Below the pieces are notes generated by a model, which saw only the letters and a list, made by a program, of their open reading frames with translations, did not search any database and was not told where the DNA came from. A stretch of 64,000 bases of DNA from Sulfurovum riftiae. Its GTDB lineage: Bacteria; Campylobacterota; Campylobacteria; Campylobacterales; Sulfurovaceae. Within the stretch, counting starts at the first letter, position 1. Each line of letters begins with the position of its first letter. The stretch covers positions 186,001 to 250,000 of the forward strand of contig NZ_LNKT01000001.1 of NCBI RefSeq assembly GCF_001595645.1, read 5' to 3'. Shown in pieces: positions 43,443 through 51,564 of the stretch. Position numbers and translations under genes: made by a program.

Positions 43443-44084
43443 CTACTCATTTAATGTTTTATACATAATACAGCCTAACTCTAAACCCAGGTCACATGCT
43501 TGACCATGAAGTTCTTTTGCTTTATTTTGATCCTGTCTTACACCATTTCCAGAATAATATGACGAGGCAAGTCTACTACATCCCCATGGATTTTTCGCAT
43601 CACATGCTTTTTTGTATAATTGATTCGCTTTAAAATAGTTTTTTCTTCCTCCTTCACCATCTCTTAGCATGTCACCTAAGCGAAAGCAAGATAATGCATT
43701 GTTTTCATCATGACAATCATGCATAAAGAGACTACGTGCTTTTTTATAAAAGGTATATGCTTTTTTATTATCGATTTTTACTCCTTTCCCCTTCTTGTAG
43801 AGGTTACCAATATACTTACAAGCCGAACCATCACCAGCAGTGCAAGCTTGACTATAATAGTGTCTTGCTTCAGTATAGTCTATATTAAGTCCCATTTTTC
43901 CTTTTTCATATGCTCTTCCTATTCCAGTGCAGGCTCTTGCTATTTTATCATTACATGCCTTTTTAGTAATATCAATTGCTTTTTTATAGTCACCTGCATT
44001 ATATGCTTCACGGGCCTCATCTTCCATTGAACCTGAAAATGCAGGAAATACTATTAATAAAAAAATCATAATTATTTTTTTCAT
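43443..44084 (-). CDS. Secreted Cys-rich Sel1-repeat protein (Hcp-like)
   Basis: 213 residues with a signal peptide (KKIIMIFLLIVFPAFSGS). Five to six Sel1-type repeats of about 36 residues follow, many with a Cys pair spaced eight residues apart (ACNDKIARACTGIGRAYEKG, ACTAGDGSACKYIGNLYKKG), the hallmark of Helicobacter cysteine-rich proteins, whose repeats are disulfide-bridged. Such proteins occur in the periplasm or are secreted; Hcp proteins interact with host cells in Helicobacter, but that cannot be assumed here. First gene of the cargo operon; ATAAATTATG-type leader without a clear ribosome site. Confidence 0.82.
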   Translation of the reverse strand: MKKIIMIFLLIVFPAFSGSMEDEAREAYNAGDYKKAIDITKKACNDKIARACTGIGRAYEKGKMGLNIDYTEARHYYSQACTAGDGSACKYIGNLYKKGKGVKIDNKKAYTFYKKARSLFMHDCHDENNALSCFRLGDMLRDGEGGRKNYFKANQLYKKACDAKNPWGCSRLASSYYSGNGVRQDQNKAKELHGQACDLGLELGCIMYKTLNE

Positions 44085-44367
44085 AATTTATTCTCCTATC
44101 TTTACTTGTGTATGCAGTATAAAACAATTTTGACATAAATAAAATGGCATTTCAGAGATATTTTTTTTCTGAAAATGGCTAGTTCCATCTAAAAAATCTT
44201 TAACCAAAATCTCATTTTTGGAGAGAGACGCAGTATCGGATAAGCATTCTTATTTATTCCGACCCTCCCCCCTACATTACTTCCACAAGCATTCTTTTCC
44301 CACCTCTTCATTTTCCAATACTCCGCAACGAGTCTAAACTACGACACATCACTATAAAGGAGAGATC
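44085..44367. other. Non-coding gap
   Basis: No gene and no notable repeat seen. The right part is pyrimidine-rich and ends with AAAGGAGAGATC, the ribosome site of the next gene; ACTATAAAGG at 44348 could include a -10 box. Confidence 0.5.
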
Positions 44368-44592
44368 ATGAACAGAGATATTCATGACCATGCCAGACAG
44401 GCAAACCACAGACTGATCACACAGGTCGCATCATACTACAACGAAGCCAGAGAGAACATCGCCTTCTACAAGGAGATCAACTGCATTGAACTACAGGAGT
44501 TAAGTAGATCACATCTTCTTCACTGGAAAGAGGAACTGAGATCCCTGATCTTCAATGGAATAAATCACACAGATGAGAGGAGTGCATCATGA
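44368..44592 (+). CDS. Small hypothetical protein, first gene of recombination operon
   Basis: 74 residues after AAAGGAGAGATC. Entirely helical and charged (ANHRLITQVASYYNEARENIA, LLHWKEELRSLIFNG). It overlaps the following gene by 4 bases (ATGA). It starts a chain of tightly coupled genes up to 46774. No family recognised. Confidence 0.6.
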   Translation: MNRDIHDHARQANHRLITQVASYYNEARENIAFYKEINCIELQELSRSHLLHWKEELRSLIFNGINHTDERSAS

Positions 44593-44756
44593 ACCAGAGA
44601 CTACACACCATCCTTGAGGAGTTGGATAGCAGACTTGCTGACAGTATTGACAAGCTCGAAGAGATCACACCAACTCTTGAAGCTGATACTGATGCTTTCA
44701 TTGCCGATGATGTCAGAGAACTGGCAGAAGATATACGAGGGATCATCAATGAGTAG
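44589..44756 (+). CDS. Small acidic protein (55 residues)
   Basis: ATG at 44589 overlaps the preceding TGA; the frame ends at TAG 44754-44756, within the next gene's start. It reads as a strongly acidic helical peptide (LADSIDKLEEITPTLEAD, DDVRELAEDIRGIINE). ATGA-type overlaps on both sides make it a real member of the operon despite its length. Function unknown. Confidence 0.6.
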   Translation: MNQRLHTILEELDSRLADSIDKLEEITPTLEADTDAFIADDVRELAEDIRGIINE

Positions 44757-44979
44757 CACAGTATATGCAGTGATGGAACTGTCCGGAAATTTTGCTCATA
44801 CACTTGAAGAATTCGACAATATTGACGAAGCAGCCGAGTTCATGCTTGACAAGGCAACAGAAGATGCACAGGAAGCATTCACTGTTCACAAGACAGAAGT
44901 ACCTGCATATGAATGGGAAGAAGCCCTTGAGAACGCATTGAGCTACTACAACATTGAAGAGTGGAAGGTTGCATCATGA
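44749..44979 (+). CDS. Small hypothetical protein
   Basis: 76 residues from ATG 44749 (MSSTVYAVMELSG), which overlaps the previous gene by 8 bases; a longer frame from 44614 would lie entirely within that gene and is rejected. Acidic helices (EEFDNIDEAAEFMLDKATED). No recognised motif. It overlaps the RadC-like gene by 4 bases. Confidence 0.6.
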   Translation: MSSTVYAVMELSGNFAHTLEEFDNIDEAAEFMLDKATEDAQEAFTVHKTEVPAYEWEEALENALSYYNIEEWKVAS

Positions 44980-45416
44980 AGAGCCAATACACCCTCAAAG
45001 AACTACTGCTCATGGTTCAGGAAGAAGTGCAGCGATCACATCTGGACAGGATCACCAGTGCTTCAGATGTCTACTGTGTCCTCTACGACTACGCAGACAA
45101 AGACCAGGAACACTTTCTACTTCTCACTCTTGACGGTGCTTCAAAGATCATTGAAAAGCGTGTCATCCATATCGGAACACTCAACCAGTCACTGGTTCAT
45201 CCAAGAGAGATCTTCAGACCAGCCATCACCGATGGAGCTGCAGGTATCGTCATTGCTCACAACCATCCTTCCCGAACAATTGAACCAAGCAGAGCCGACA
45301 TACAGATCACACAGCGTCTTAAAGAGGTTGCAAAACTGGTCGGTATCGAACTGCTGGATCATGTGATCCTGACAGAGCAGGGGTTCTATAGCTTCTCTGA
45401 AGAGGGTGACCTGTAG
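44976..45416 (+). CDS. RadC/JAB-domain protein
   Basis: 146 residues from the ATG at 44976 (ATGA overlap). AGIVIAHNHPSRTIEPSRAD is the JAMM-like metal motif of RadC (HxHPS ... D), with the expected Gly replaced by Arg after Ser. The N-terminal helix-hairpin-helix of chromosomal RadC is missing, as in most mobile-element copies. The family is common on integrative elements and plasmids, linked to DNA repair or anti-restriction without proven activity. Confidence 0.9.
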   Translation: MKSQYTLKELLLMVQEEVQRSHLDRITSASDVYCVLYDYADKDQEHFLLLTLDGASKIIEKRVIHIGTLNQSLVHPREIFRPAITDGAAGIVIAHNHPSRTIEPSRADIQITQRLKEVAKLVGIELLDHVILTEQGFYSFSEEGDL

Positions 45417-45495
45417 CTGCACCGGAATGTGCCTAAACTATGACAGAACCAGCTACGCTGCAATGCAGCCAGTACAGAATGACAAAGGAGAAATC

Positions 45496-45726
45496 ATGTC
45501 AAAGATAAAAGATCAGATGGAACGTGATCATGAACGTGAGATGGAACAGTACATCAGTTTCATGGAATGGGTATGTGATCAGAACTTAGAGGTGAGTGAA
45601 GCTGTTACAAAAGAAGAGGAAGAAGACTCGTTAAAGCCTTCAACCCCACGGACTTTGATTGTACCAGCAAACACTTTAAAAGCAGCAAATAACATCAACT
45701 ACAACCCAAACAGGAGCATAAGATGA
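45496..45726 (+). CDS. Small hypothetical protein
   Basis: 76 residues from ATG 45496 with AAAGGAG 5 bases ahead; a longer frame from 45406 has no ribosome site. Very acidic and helical in the first half (MERDHEREMEQYISFMEW), then Pro-rich and disordered. No family recognised. It overlaps the next start by 4 bases. Confidence 0.6.
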   Translation: MSKIKDQMERDHEREMEQYISFMEWVCDQNLEVSEAVTKEEEEDSLKPSTPRTLIVPANTLKAANNINYNPNRSIR

Positions 45727-46295
45727 AAACAACACGCTATCAATTTGAAACAACCGTACAGAGCGCCACAGAGAAAACAGTCGAATGGCTGAAAGAGGAA
45801 TTCAGATCCATTCTTGAATCTGACAGAGACTATACAAGAAAAGCTGACTATATTGGCTTCTCAGTCCTTTCCATCGACCAGAGGATACAGAGCATTGATG
45901 AAGAGATAAAAGAGCTTCAGCAGCTCAAGAAGCAGCTTAAAACAGCAAAGGAGATCGTACTCCAGACAGGAGCAGAGATCTTCCTTGAATACGGTATCGA
46001 CAAGATCGATGGTGCAGGTATCTCATCTATCACCTATACCGGTGCTACAACATCCGATAAAAGTAGACTGGTCATCGACAACACCGAACCACTCATCGAA
46101 GCAGGTCTCTATAAGAAAGTGGTTGATGAAGAACTGGTGAAACAGTTCTATACTTCTGATCAGTATGCACAGGTCATTCAAGCCAATGCACATATCGAAG
46201 TCATCAGTACACCCAAACCTGCCAAGATCAGGATCAACAAACGAAGAGGCAGCGGTAACAATACTGATTATTCCATAACGGAGGAAGTAGCATGA
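45723..46295 (+). CDS. Gp157-like phage protein
   Basis: 190 residues. A long coiled coil (LSIDQRIQSIDEEIKELQQL, KKQLKTAKEIVLQTGAEIFL) is followed by a beta-rich tail (LVIDNTEPLIEAGLYKKVV, KPAKIRINKRRG). This resembles the siphovirus Gp157 family, which is found beside recombination genes, but the match is by eye. It is coupled to the putative annealing-protein gene by ATGA overlap, which supports a recombination role. Confidence 0.5.
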   Translation: MKTTRYQFETTVQSATEKTVEWLKEEFRSILESDRDYTRKADYIGFSVLSIDQRIQSIDEEIKELQQLKKQLKTAKEIVLQTGAEIFLEYGIDKIDGAGISSITYTGATTSDKSRLVIDNTEPLIEAGLYKKVVDEELVKQFYTSDQYAQVIQANAHIEVISTPKPAKIRINKRRGSGNNTDYSITEEVA

Positions 46296-46774
46296 TGAGA
46301 AGAACCATAAGTACCGGAGCAGAGATCATGGATATAGACAGTAAAACAGGAGAGATCTTTGTAGTGGGAAGTGACCGAACCGATTATGAACTTATCAAAC
46401 AGACAAAGATACAGGCATACAAACTGCTTTCACCCAATGACTTCGTTTCCATCAACGGAGTCTGGGAAGCAAAAAGGGATGCACTCATCAAGATCCTCTC
46501 TTCACTGCCCATCTCATACAGCTGGAAGATTACGGACAAACAACTCTCCGATAAGTATGCCCAGGTACTTGGGACACTTCGTATTGAAGCGGGTGATATC
46601 GTCAGACAGGCAGACAGCATGGGGATCTGTGAATTCTCTGAACTCAAAGGCAATGGCGGACTGCACTTCATGAACGCCAGAGCGGAGACCAGAGCGTTGA
46701 AACGTGCCATAGAGACGCTGTTTGGATCGGTGATCAACTACTATGTCATCCATGTACTTGAGAAGCATCACTGA
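46292..46774 (+). CDS. Putative single-strand annealing protein (Erf/Rad52-like)
   Basis: 160 residues. FMNARAETRALKRAIETLFG is the signature type shared by phage annealing proteins (Ala-Glu-Thr-Arg-Ala, then an Arg-Ala pair and Gly). LLSPNDFVSINGVWEAKRDALIKILSS, here in two parts, gives the beta-strand-helix part that precedes it. Shorter than most Erf proteins, so it may be a compact or divergent form. In such elements it promotes strand exchange during integration repair or recombination with phage. Confidence 0.6.
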   Translation: MMRRTISTGAEIMDIDSKTGEIFVVGSDRTDYELIKQTKIQAYKLLSPNDFVSINGVWEAKRDALIKILSSLPISYSWKITDKQLSDKYAQVLGTLRIEAGDIVRQADSMGICEFSELKGNGGLHFMNARAETRALKRAIETLFGSVINYYVIHVLEKHH

Positions 46775-46812
46775 CAGCAGGCAGAGGTGTTCTCTGCCGA
46801 AAGGAGGAAGCA

Positions 46813-47199
46813 ATGTCAATACGTCAGCCACGGCTCTTTGCCTATAACAGCAGGACCAGTGAAATGCTTGTAGGTGCATCTGTCAGTGAAGCAGAAGAGG
46901 TAAAGCGAAAGGTACGGATATTACAGCGTGAAAAGAAGATGATAGAGGACTGGAGGCTGGATATCTTCTGCAGAAGCCCGCAAACCATTACCGATATCAT
47001 CATTGCCAGGAACAATATGAACAGTGCTGCCGCATCTTACGGGAGATACTGTATCAGGATCGCTGTCACTCCTGAAAAGCTCAGAAGCTATACGCTTACG
47101 GTAGCGTACCTACAGAACCAGCAAAAAGCAGAAGAAGTATCTGATACGGTTCGGAAATATCTGAAGTTACGATATGGGATATCTTTGACAGGTGAGTAG
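46813..47199 (+). CDS. Hypothetical protein
   Basis: 128 residues after AAAGGAGGAAGCA. Basic N-terminus and helical pattern (VSEAEEVKRKVRILQREKKM), then LTVAYLQNQQKAEEVSDTVRKYL. No motif recognised. It is the last gene of the plus-strand recombination operon. Confidence 0.6.
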   Translation: MSIRQPRLFAYNSRTSEMLVGASVSEAEEVKRKVRILQREKKMIEDWRLDIFCRSPQTITDIIIARNNMNSAAASYGRYCIRIAVTPEKLRSYTLTVAYLQNQQKAEEVSDTVRKYLKLRYGISLTGE

Positions 47200-47260
47200 T
47201 GGATTTGACAGCCTGTAAATTCAACGGAACTTCCATCCATCATCATTTCCATATAGTAAT

Positions 47261-47653
47261 TTACGCAAACTTTGTTTGCTTTTTTTGGTGGATTTTTCTT
47301 TCTATGAAATCTTTTTTGTAATCCAGGATATCATTGAGAGCATCATATAAACCCTGTTTGTACTCTGTATCATCAAGGCAGGAATAGAGCTGCATCTGTT
47401 TTAGGATCTGGTCATGAAGGTACTGCTGCAGGTTCTTTTCTTCTTGTTGATAGTAAAAGGTAAGTTCTCCAATATATTCCAAAGCAGTGAGCCTTCCTTC
47501 TCTGTACTTCTCACTGATCTGCAAAACTCCTCTGTTAAACTTGTATAGTGTTAGCTGATGGGAACAATGGTTACTGACAGCTTCTATGACCTCTTTTGAT
47601 GTCGGTTTCATAATGGTATTGTGGCAGAAATAGAATAGGGCAATTAAAATCAT
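47261..47653 (-). CDS. Small helical protein coupled to integrase
   Basis: 130 residues if started at ATG 47653, which overlaps the integrase stop (ATGA), or 116 from ATG 47611. Helical, with YQQEEKNLQQYLHDQILKQM and DALNDILDYKKDFIERKI. No HTH visible, so an excisionase role is unlikely. Its position right after the integrase suggests it takes part in or controls recombination. Confidence 0.6.
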   Translation of the reverse strand: MILIALFYFCHNTIMKPTSKEVIEAVSNHCSHQLTLYKFNRGVLQISEKYREGRLTALEYIGELTFYYQQEEKNLQQYLHDQILKQMQLYSCLDDTEYKQGLYDALNDILDYKKDFIERKIHQKKQTKFA

Positions 47654-48774
47654 GTCAAATTGTCATAGTCCTTAATTGTTAAAGTATCAATCGCCTGTTT
47701 TAATTTTTCTATAGGGAAGCCTTTGATATACCGTGAAAGTGTCATGGTTTCTTGTTTATGACCCATTAACTCCGATATGAGATGTGGTGCAACACCACAG
47801 GAAGCAAGATCAGTAGCAAATGAGTGTCTCAGGCTATACAGTGTTCCACTTTTCAATGTCTTACTGCATTGTTTGGCAATATACTCTGGGTGTAGTGATC
47901 GTATATTTGTAAGTAGATCTTCGGGTTCAGTAATAGATCGATGTACCGGAATAAGTCTGTAACTGTTCTTTGTTTTTAATTTGATAGTGGTATCGGTCAG
48001 ATCAAAACATTTTACTCCATCTATCATGGATACCTTGCATTTGAATACTTCTGACAACCTCATTCCAGTTAAATACAGTAATGTGTAGGCAGACTTTAGT
48101 TCGGATGTTTTAGCACCATTTATGAGCTTTATGATGGTATTGATGTTGAGTGCAGTTCTCTCCGCTCTAGAAGCAATTTCAGATTTTATAAGTGGAATAT
48201 CAAATTGCTTTTCAATGTAGTTTCGTTTATAGCAGAAGTTGAGAAAAGACTTCAGTGTTTTCAAATATGCATTTACACCTCTTGGAGCAAGTTTGTCTTT
48301 TTTGGGTATGTCCATATTAATCAACTCTTTTATCGGAAATCGTTTGTATTTTTGTATGTTTCTCTTGGGCAACTTTTTAAGGATAGTGATTGACTTATCA
48401 AGGGTTTCCTGAGTGAGACCAGAAAGATCTTCAGGTAGCAATATTGACAACAGTTCCATATGCATTGTTACTGTCTTTTGTGCATCATCAGACCGTTCTG
48501 TAACTGTGAGATATGACTTTATTTCTGAAACAGATTTTTCCTGATCAATACCAAGTTTGCCTATATCTGGTTCTTTACCCATTCTTTTGGTCATAAGTAA
48601 TTCATCAAAAATAGAATCGATATTGCGTGCAAGCATCATAGCCATATCTTTGTTTTTTGATAGAGCTTTTGCAAAGTAAAGCGTATGTGTGTACTGTTGT
48701 AGTTCCAAAGGTATTCTGCGCCTATAGTGGTATGTTGTTCCTCTTATGTGAATGTGCATCAAATTCATATCCAT
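47650..48774 (-). CDS. int: Tyrosine recombinase (integrase)
   Basis: About 374 residues from ATG 48774 (ATG 48768 or 48759 also possible; a TTG at 48795 lies within a repeat). The catalytic set is intact: LTGMRLSEVF (Arg), YSLRHSFATDLASCG (Arg-His), LMGHKQETMTLSRYIKGF (His and the Tyr nucleophile). The N-terminal region has the basic arm and SAM-like domain (RGTTYHYRRRIP). It reads away from attR, with its start 40 bases from the duplicated tRNA fragment, and no Shine-Dalgarno is apparent. Confidence 0.95.
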   Translation of the reverse strand: MDMNLMHIHIRGTTYHYRRRIPLELQQYTHTLYFAKALSKNKDMAMMLARNIDSIFDELLMTKRMGKEPDIGKLGIDQEKSVSEIKSYLTVTERSDDAQKTVTMHMELLSILLPEDLSGLTQETLDKSITILKKLPKRNIQKYKRFPIKELINMDIPKKDKLAPRGVNAYLKTLKSFLNFCYKRNYIEKQFDIPLIKSEIASRAERTALNINTIIKLINGAKTSELKSAYTLLYLTGMRLSEVFKCKVSMIDGVKCFDLTDTTIKLKTKNSYRLIPVHRSITEPEDLLTNIRSLHPEYIAKQCSKTLKSGTLYSLRHSFATDLASCGVAPHLISELMGHKQETMTLSRYIKGFPIEKLKQAIDTLTIKDYDNLT

Positions 48775-48795
48775 GTGATACAAAATGTGATACAA
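48775..48795 (+). repeat. Arm-type direct repeat, right end
   Basis: The same pair GTGATACAAAAT-GTGATACAA as at 34574-34594, between attR and the integrase start. It overlaps the integrase promoter region, so integrase binding could repress its own gene. Confidence 0.6.
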
Positions 48796-48813
48796 AAGCT
48801 CTGAAACAACGCT

Positions 48814-48886
48814 CTCAGCGGTAGAGTAGATGACTGTTAATCATTTGGTCCCAGGTTCGAATCCTGGTGCCGGAGCCACAATATAA
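48814..48886 (+). repeat. attR (73-bp direct repeat, right copy)
   Basis: Identical to 34405-34477 but lacking the first ten tRNA bases, so it is not a working tRNA gene. It marks the right boundary; tex follows 100 bases later. Confidence 0.93.
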
Positions 48887-48988
48887 AATAATCCTTCCTT
48901 TAAAATTCAACCAAAAGTTCCAGTTTTAATCACTGACACCTTTCAGATATAATACTGCTTTCAAATAACACATAAAGTATTCAAGCCT

Positions 48989-51103
48989 ATGCAAAACCTT
49001 ATAACACTGCTCTCCAATAAGACGAAACTTGACCCCAAAGCCATTACAAATATCCTCAAACTTCTGGATGAAGGCTCAACTGTTCCATTTATTGCCCGTT
49101 ACCGTAAAGAGATGACCGGCGGGGCGAGTGATGATGTGCTTCGTGATTTCTATGAAGTGTATCTGTCAGCCAGACGACTGCTTGAGAGAAAAGAGGAGAT
49201 ACTCAATCTTCTGACCGAAAGGGCACTCATTATGCCTCAGTTAAAATCGGGTATTGAATCTGCTGAAACTATGACAGCACTGGAAGATATTTACAGACCA
49301 TACAAAGAGAAAAAGAATACCAGAGCCTCTCTTGCCATAAAGAACGGCTTGGAACCCCTTGCCAATATTCTGCAGTCAGCCAAACTGAGCAGGCAGGAGT
49401 TTGAAAGTAAAGCCAGACAATTTGTAAGAGGTCCTGTAAAAAGTGTGGATGATGCGGTCAAAGGTGCCAGAGACATAGTGGCTGAGAGATTTTCTGACTC
49501 TCCGAAAGAGCGGACCATTGTGAGAGATATGTTACTCAAACACGGGATGCTGGAAGTCAAGAAAGGCAAATTATTTGAAGAGCAGGGTGTCTACAAAAAC
49601 TATAAAGAACACAGTGAAAGAGTTGCTTTTGTGCCTTCTCACAGGTATCTTGCCATTAAACGCGGGGAGAAAGAGAAACAGCTCTCTGTCAAACTGACCA
49701 TAGATTCAGACAGATATCTGGAAACCCTGAAACGGTATAAACTCAGAGAGCATATGGGGTCTTCCAAAGCCATTCTTTTTGAAGCCTACAAAGAGGGTTT
49801 TAAACGTCTGCTCTTTCCCTCCATAGAAAGAGAAGTGTTTGCTCTTTTAAAAGAGAAAGCGGACCTTGGTGCCATCAGTGTGTTCGGAAAGAACCTGACG
49901 CAACTGCTGATGACCCCTCCGGTTACGCATAAAGTACTGTTGGGGGCAGATCCTGCGTACAAAACAGGATGCAAGCTGGCAGTGTTGGATGAAAACGGTA
50001 CTTATCTGGATGATGCACTGATCTTTCCTGCACCGCCGAGAAGTGACTATGAAGGGTCACGTAAGATCGTTCTGGATCTGGTGAAAAAATACAATATCCA
50101 GGGAGTGGCCATAGGAAACGGTACCGCATCCAAAGAGACACAGGAGTTTTTTGCCGGGATCAACAAAGAGTTGAACGGTACTTTGAAATATACAGTGGTA
50201 TCAGAAGCAGGGGCATCGGTCTATTCTGCATCCAAAGTGGCAGCAGAGGAGTACCCCGATCTTGATGTCACGGTGCGGGGAGCCATCTCCATCGCCGGAA
50301 GGGTACGTGACCCTATGGCTGCCTTGGTCAAGATAGATCCAAGATCTTTGGGTATAGGGCAGTATCAGCATGATGTAGACCAGAAACTGCTTGAGAGAAA
50401 ACTGCATGAAAGTGTGGAAGACCTGGTGAACCATGTGGGTGTCGATGTGAACTCCGCTTCAGCCTCTCTGCTCTCTTTCGTTGCCGGTGTCGGACCGAAA
50501 CTTGCCAGGAGTATCGTGCAGTACAGAGAAGAACATGGAGCGTTCAGGAGCAAGAAAGAGCTGCTGAAGGTCAAAGGTCTTGGAGCAAAAGCCTATGAAC
50601 AGCTGGCGGGGTTCATACGTATTCGTGACGGAGAGAGTATCTTTGACAATACCGGTATACACCCTGAGAGTTATGATGTAGCCAAAGTGTTGCAAGAGAT
50701 CAAAGAGAAGATAGATACAAAGCGTTTAGCTGAAAAACTGGGTGTTGGTGAAGAGACACTCAACGATATTATCAAAGAGTTGGATAAACCAGGGTTTGAC
50801 CCGAGAGAGGAATTGCCTGCGATTCCTTTTAGAGATGACATGACCGACATCAATATGCTAAGAGAGGGGAGTATCGTCTCCGGTGTCGTAAGGAACATTG
50901 CAGACTTCGGTGCTTTTGTAGATATAGGGCTCAAGAATGACGGCATGATCCACATATCGGAAATGAGTGAAAAACGTATCAAACATCCTCTTGAAGTACT
51001 GTCTGTCAATCAGTATCTGCATCAGATAGAGGTGATTTCTGTTGATGTGGAAAAAGGGAAGGTCGGATTGAGTCTGAAGGGTATTCAGAGTGGCTATGGA
51101 TGA
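48989..51103 (+). CDS. tex: Tex family RNA-binding transcription factor
   Basis: 704 residues. The order is Tex N-terminal helical domain (STVPFIARYRKEMTGG), YqgF-like RNase H fold (VLLGADPAYKTGCKLAVLDE, IGNGTASKETQEF), helix-hairpin-helix (SVVAGVGPKLARSIVQ-type, here FVAGVGPKLARSIVQY) and S1 domain (GSIVSGVVRNIADFGAFVDI). Tex is a conserved cytoplasmic nucleic-acid-binding protein linked to RNA stability and toxin gene expression. A TATAAT box lies 40 bases upstream of the ATG. It is the first host gene after the element. Confidence 0.95.
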   Translation: MQNLITLLSNKTKLDPKAITNILKLLDEGSTVPFIARYRKEMTGGASDDVLRDFYEVYLSARRLLERKEEILNLLTERALIMPQLKSGIESAETMTALEDIYRPYKEKKNTRASLAIKNGLEPLANILQSAKLSRQEFESKARQFVRGPVKSVDDAVKGARDIVAERFSDSPKERTIVRDMLLKHGMLEVKKGKLFEEQGVYKNYKEHSERVAFVPSHRYLAIKRGEKEKQLSVKLTIDSDRYLETLKRYKLREHMGSSKAILFEAYKEGFKRLLFPSIEREVFALLKEKADLGAISVFGKNLTQLLMTPPVTHKVLLGADPAYKTGCKLAVLDENGTYLDDALIFPAPPRSDYEGSRKIVLDLVKKYNIQGVAIGNGTASKETQEFFAGINKELNGTLKYTVVSEAGASVYSASKVAAEEYPDLDVTVRGAISIAGRVRDPMAALVKIDPRSLGIGQYQHDVDQKLLERKLHESVEDLVNHVGVDVNSASASLLSFVAGVGPKLARSIVQYREEHGAFRSKKELLKVKGLGAKAYEQLAGFIRIRDGESIFDNTGIHPESYDVAKVLQEIKEKIDTKRLAEKLGVGEETLNDIIKELDKPGFDPREELPAIPFRDDMTDINMLREGSIVSGVVRNIADFGAFVDIGLKNDGMIHISEMSEKRIKHPLEVLSVNQYLHQIEVISVDVEKGKVGLSLKGIQSGYG

Positions 51104-51195
51104 GGCAAAACAGGATAGACTCCATTAAACACGAAATTAAATTTCGCACTTTTTAGGTATACTTCTCTTAATATTGAGATAAAAGGAGCAATGCC

Positions 51196-51564
51196 ATGTC
51201 ACAGAACACACAAACCCTCGACGAATCCCAACAGCACAAAGCGCTCATCCTCAGAGATGAACTGGCAGATACCTTCGATGAAGAGAAAGCAGAAGAGTTC
51301 GGCAAGAAGAACCAGAACAAAAGCTGGTACAAGGACTTCATGCTGCTCTACCATATGGTAATGGACAAAGAGTACAGCATTGACGGTAAGACCAAACTGG
51401 CCATTGCCGGAGCTCTTGCCTATGTCATACTCCCCATAGACATCATTCCGGACTTCCTGCCCATCGTAGGCTGGCTGGACGATGCCTTCGTGCTTAGTTT
51501 CACCATGGCCAGTCTGGCAGAGGAAATAGAACGCTACAAAGTATTCAAAGGTGAGCTCTCCTGA
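51196..51564 (+). CDS. DUF1232 (YkvA-like) protein
   Basis: 122 residues. ALAYVILPIDIIPDFLPIVG, then WLDDAFVLSF is the DUF1232 motif, which includes one hydrophobic segment. AAAAGGAGCAATGCC precedes the ATG. Its last base is the first base of the next start, so it is cotranscribed with the WYL regulator. Function unknown; a membrane-associated role is likely. Confidence 0.85.
   Translation: MSQNTQTLDESQQHKALILRDELADTFDEEKAEEFGKKNQNKSWYKDFMLLYHMVMDKEYSIDGKTKLAIAGALAYVILPIDIIPDFLPIVGWLDDAFVLSFTMASLAEEIERYKVFKGELS

Larger units (their letters stand above)
34405..48886. mobile_element. Integrative element in tRNA-Asn
   Basis: 14.5 kb bounded by a perfect 73-bp direct repeat of the tRNA-Asn 3' part plus a short flank. 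It encodes a tyrosine integrase at the right end, AlpA/excisionase-like proteins, an HNH-AP2 protein, a primase-helicase-like protein and recombination genes, with no recognisable capsid, packaging, relaxase or type IV secretion genes. That makes a phage satellite or a mobilised/minimal integrative element most likely. Base composition of 34480-39700 is visibly AT-richer than the flanks. Confidence 0.93.

Noticed and set aside
44614-44748. Longer start for the small protein at 44749
   Set aside because: The extra 45 codons fall inside the 55-residue gene in another frame and have no ribosome site; ATG 44749 overlaps its stop in the same way as other genes in the operon.
48814-48886. Second tRNA-Asn gene
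   Set aside because: The 5' half of the acceptor stem and part of the D-arm are missing; it is the attR fragment.
34405-48886. Element as a complete prophage
   Set aside because: No terminase, portal, capsid, tail or lysis gene can be recognised in its 14.5 kb.
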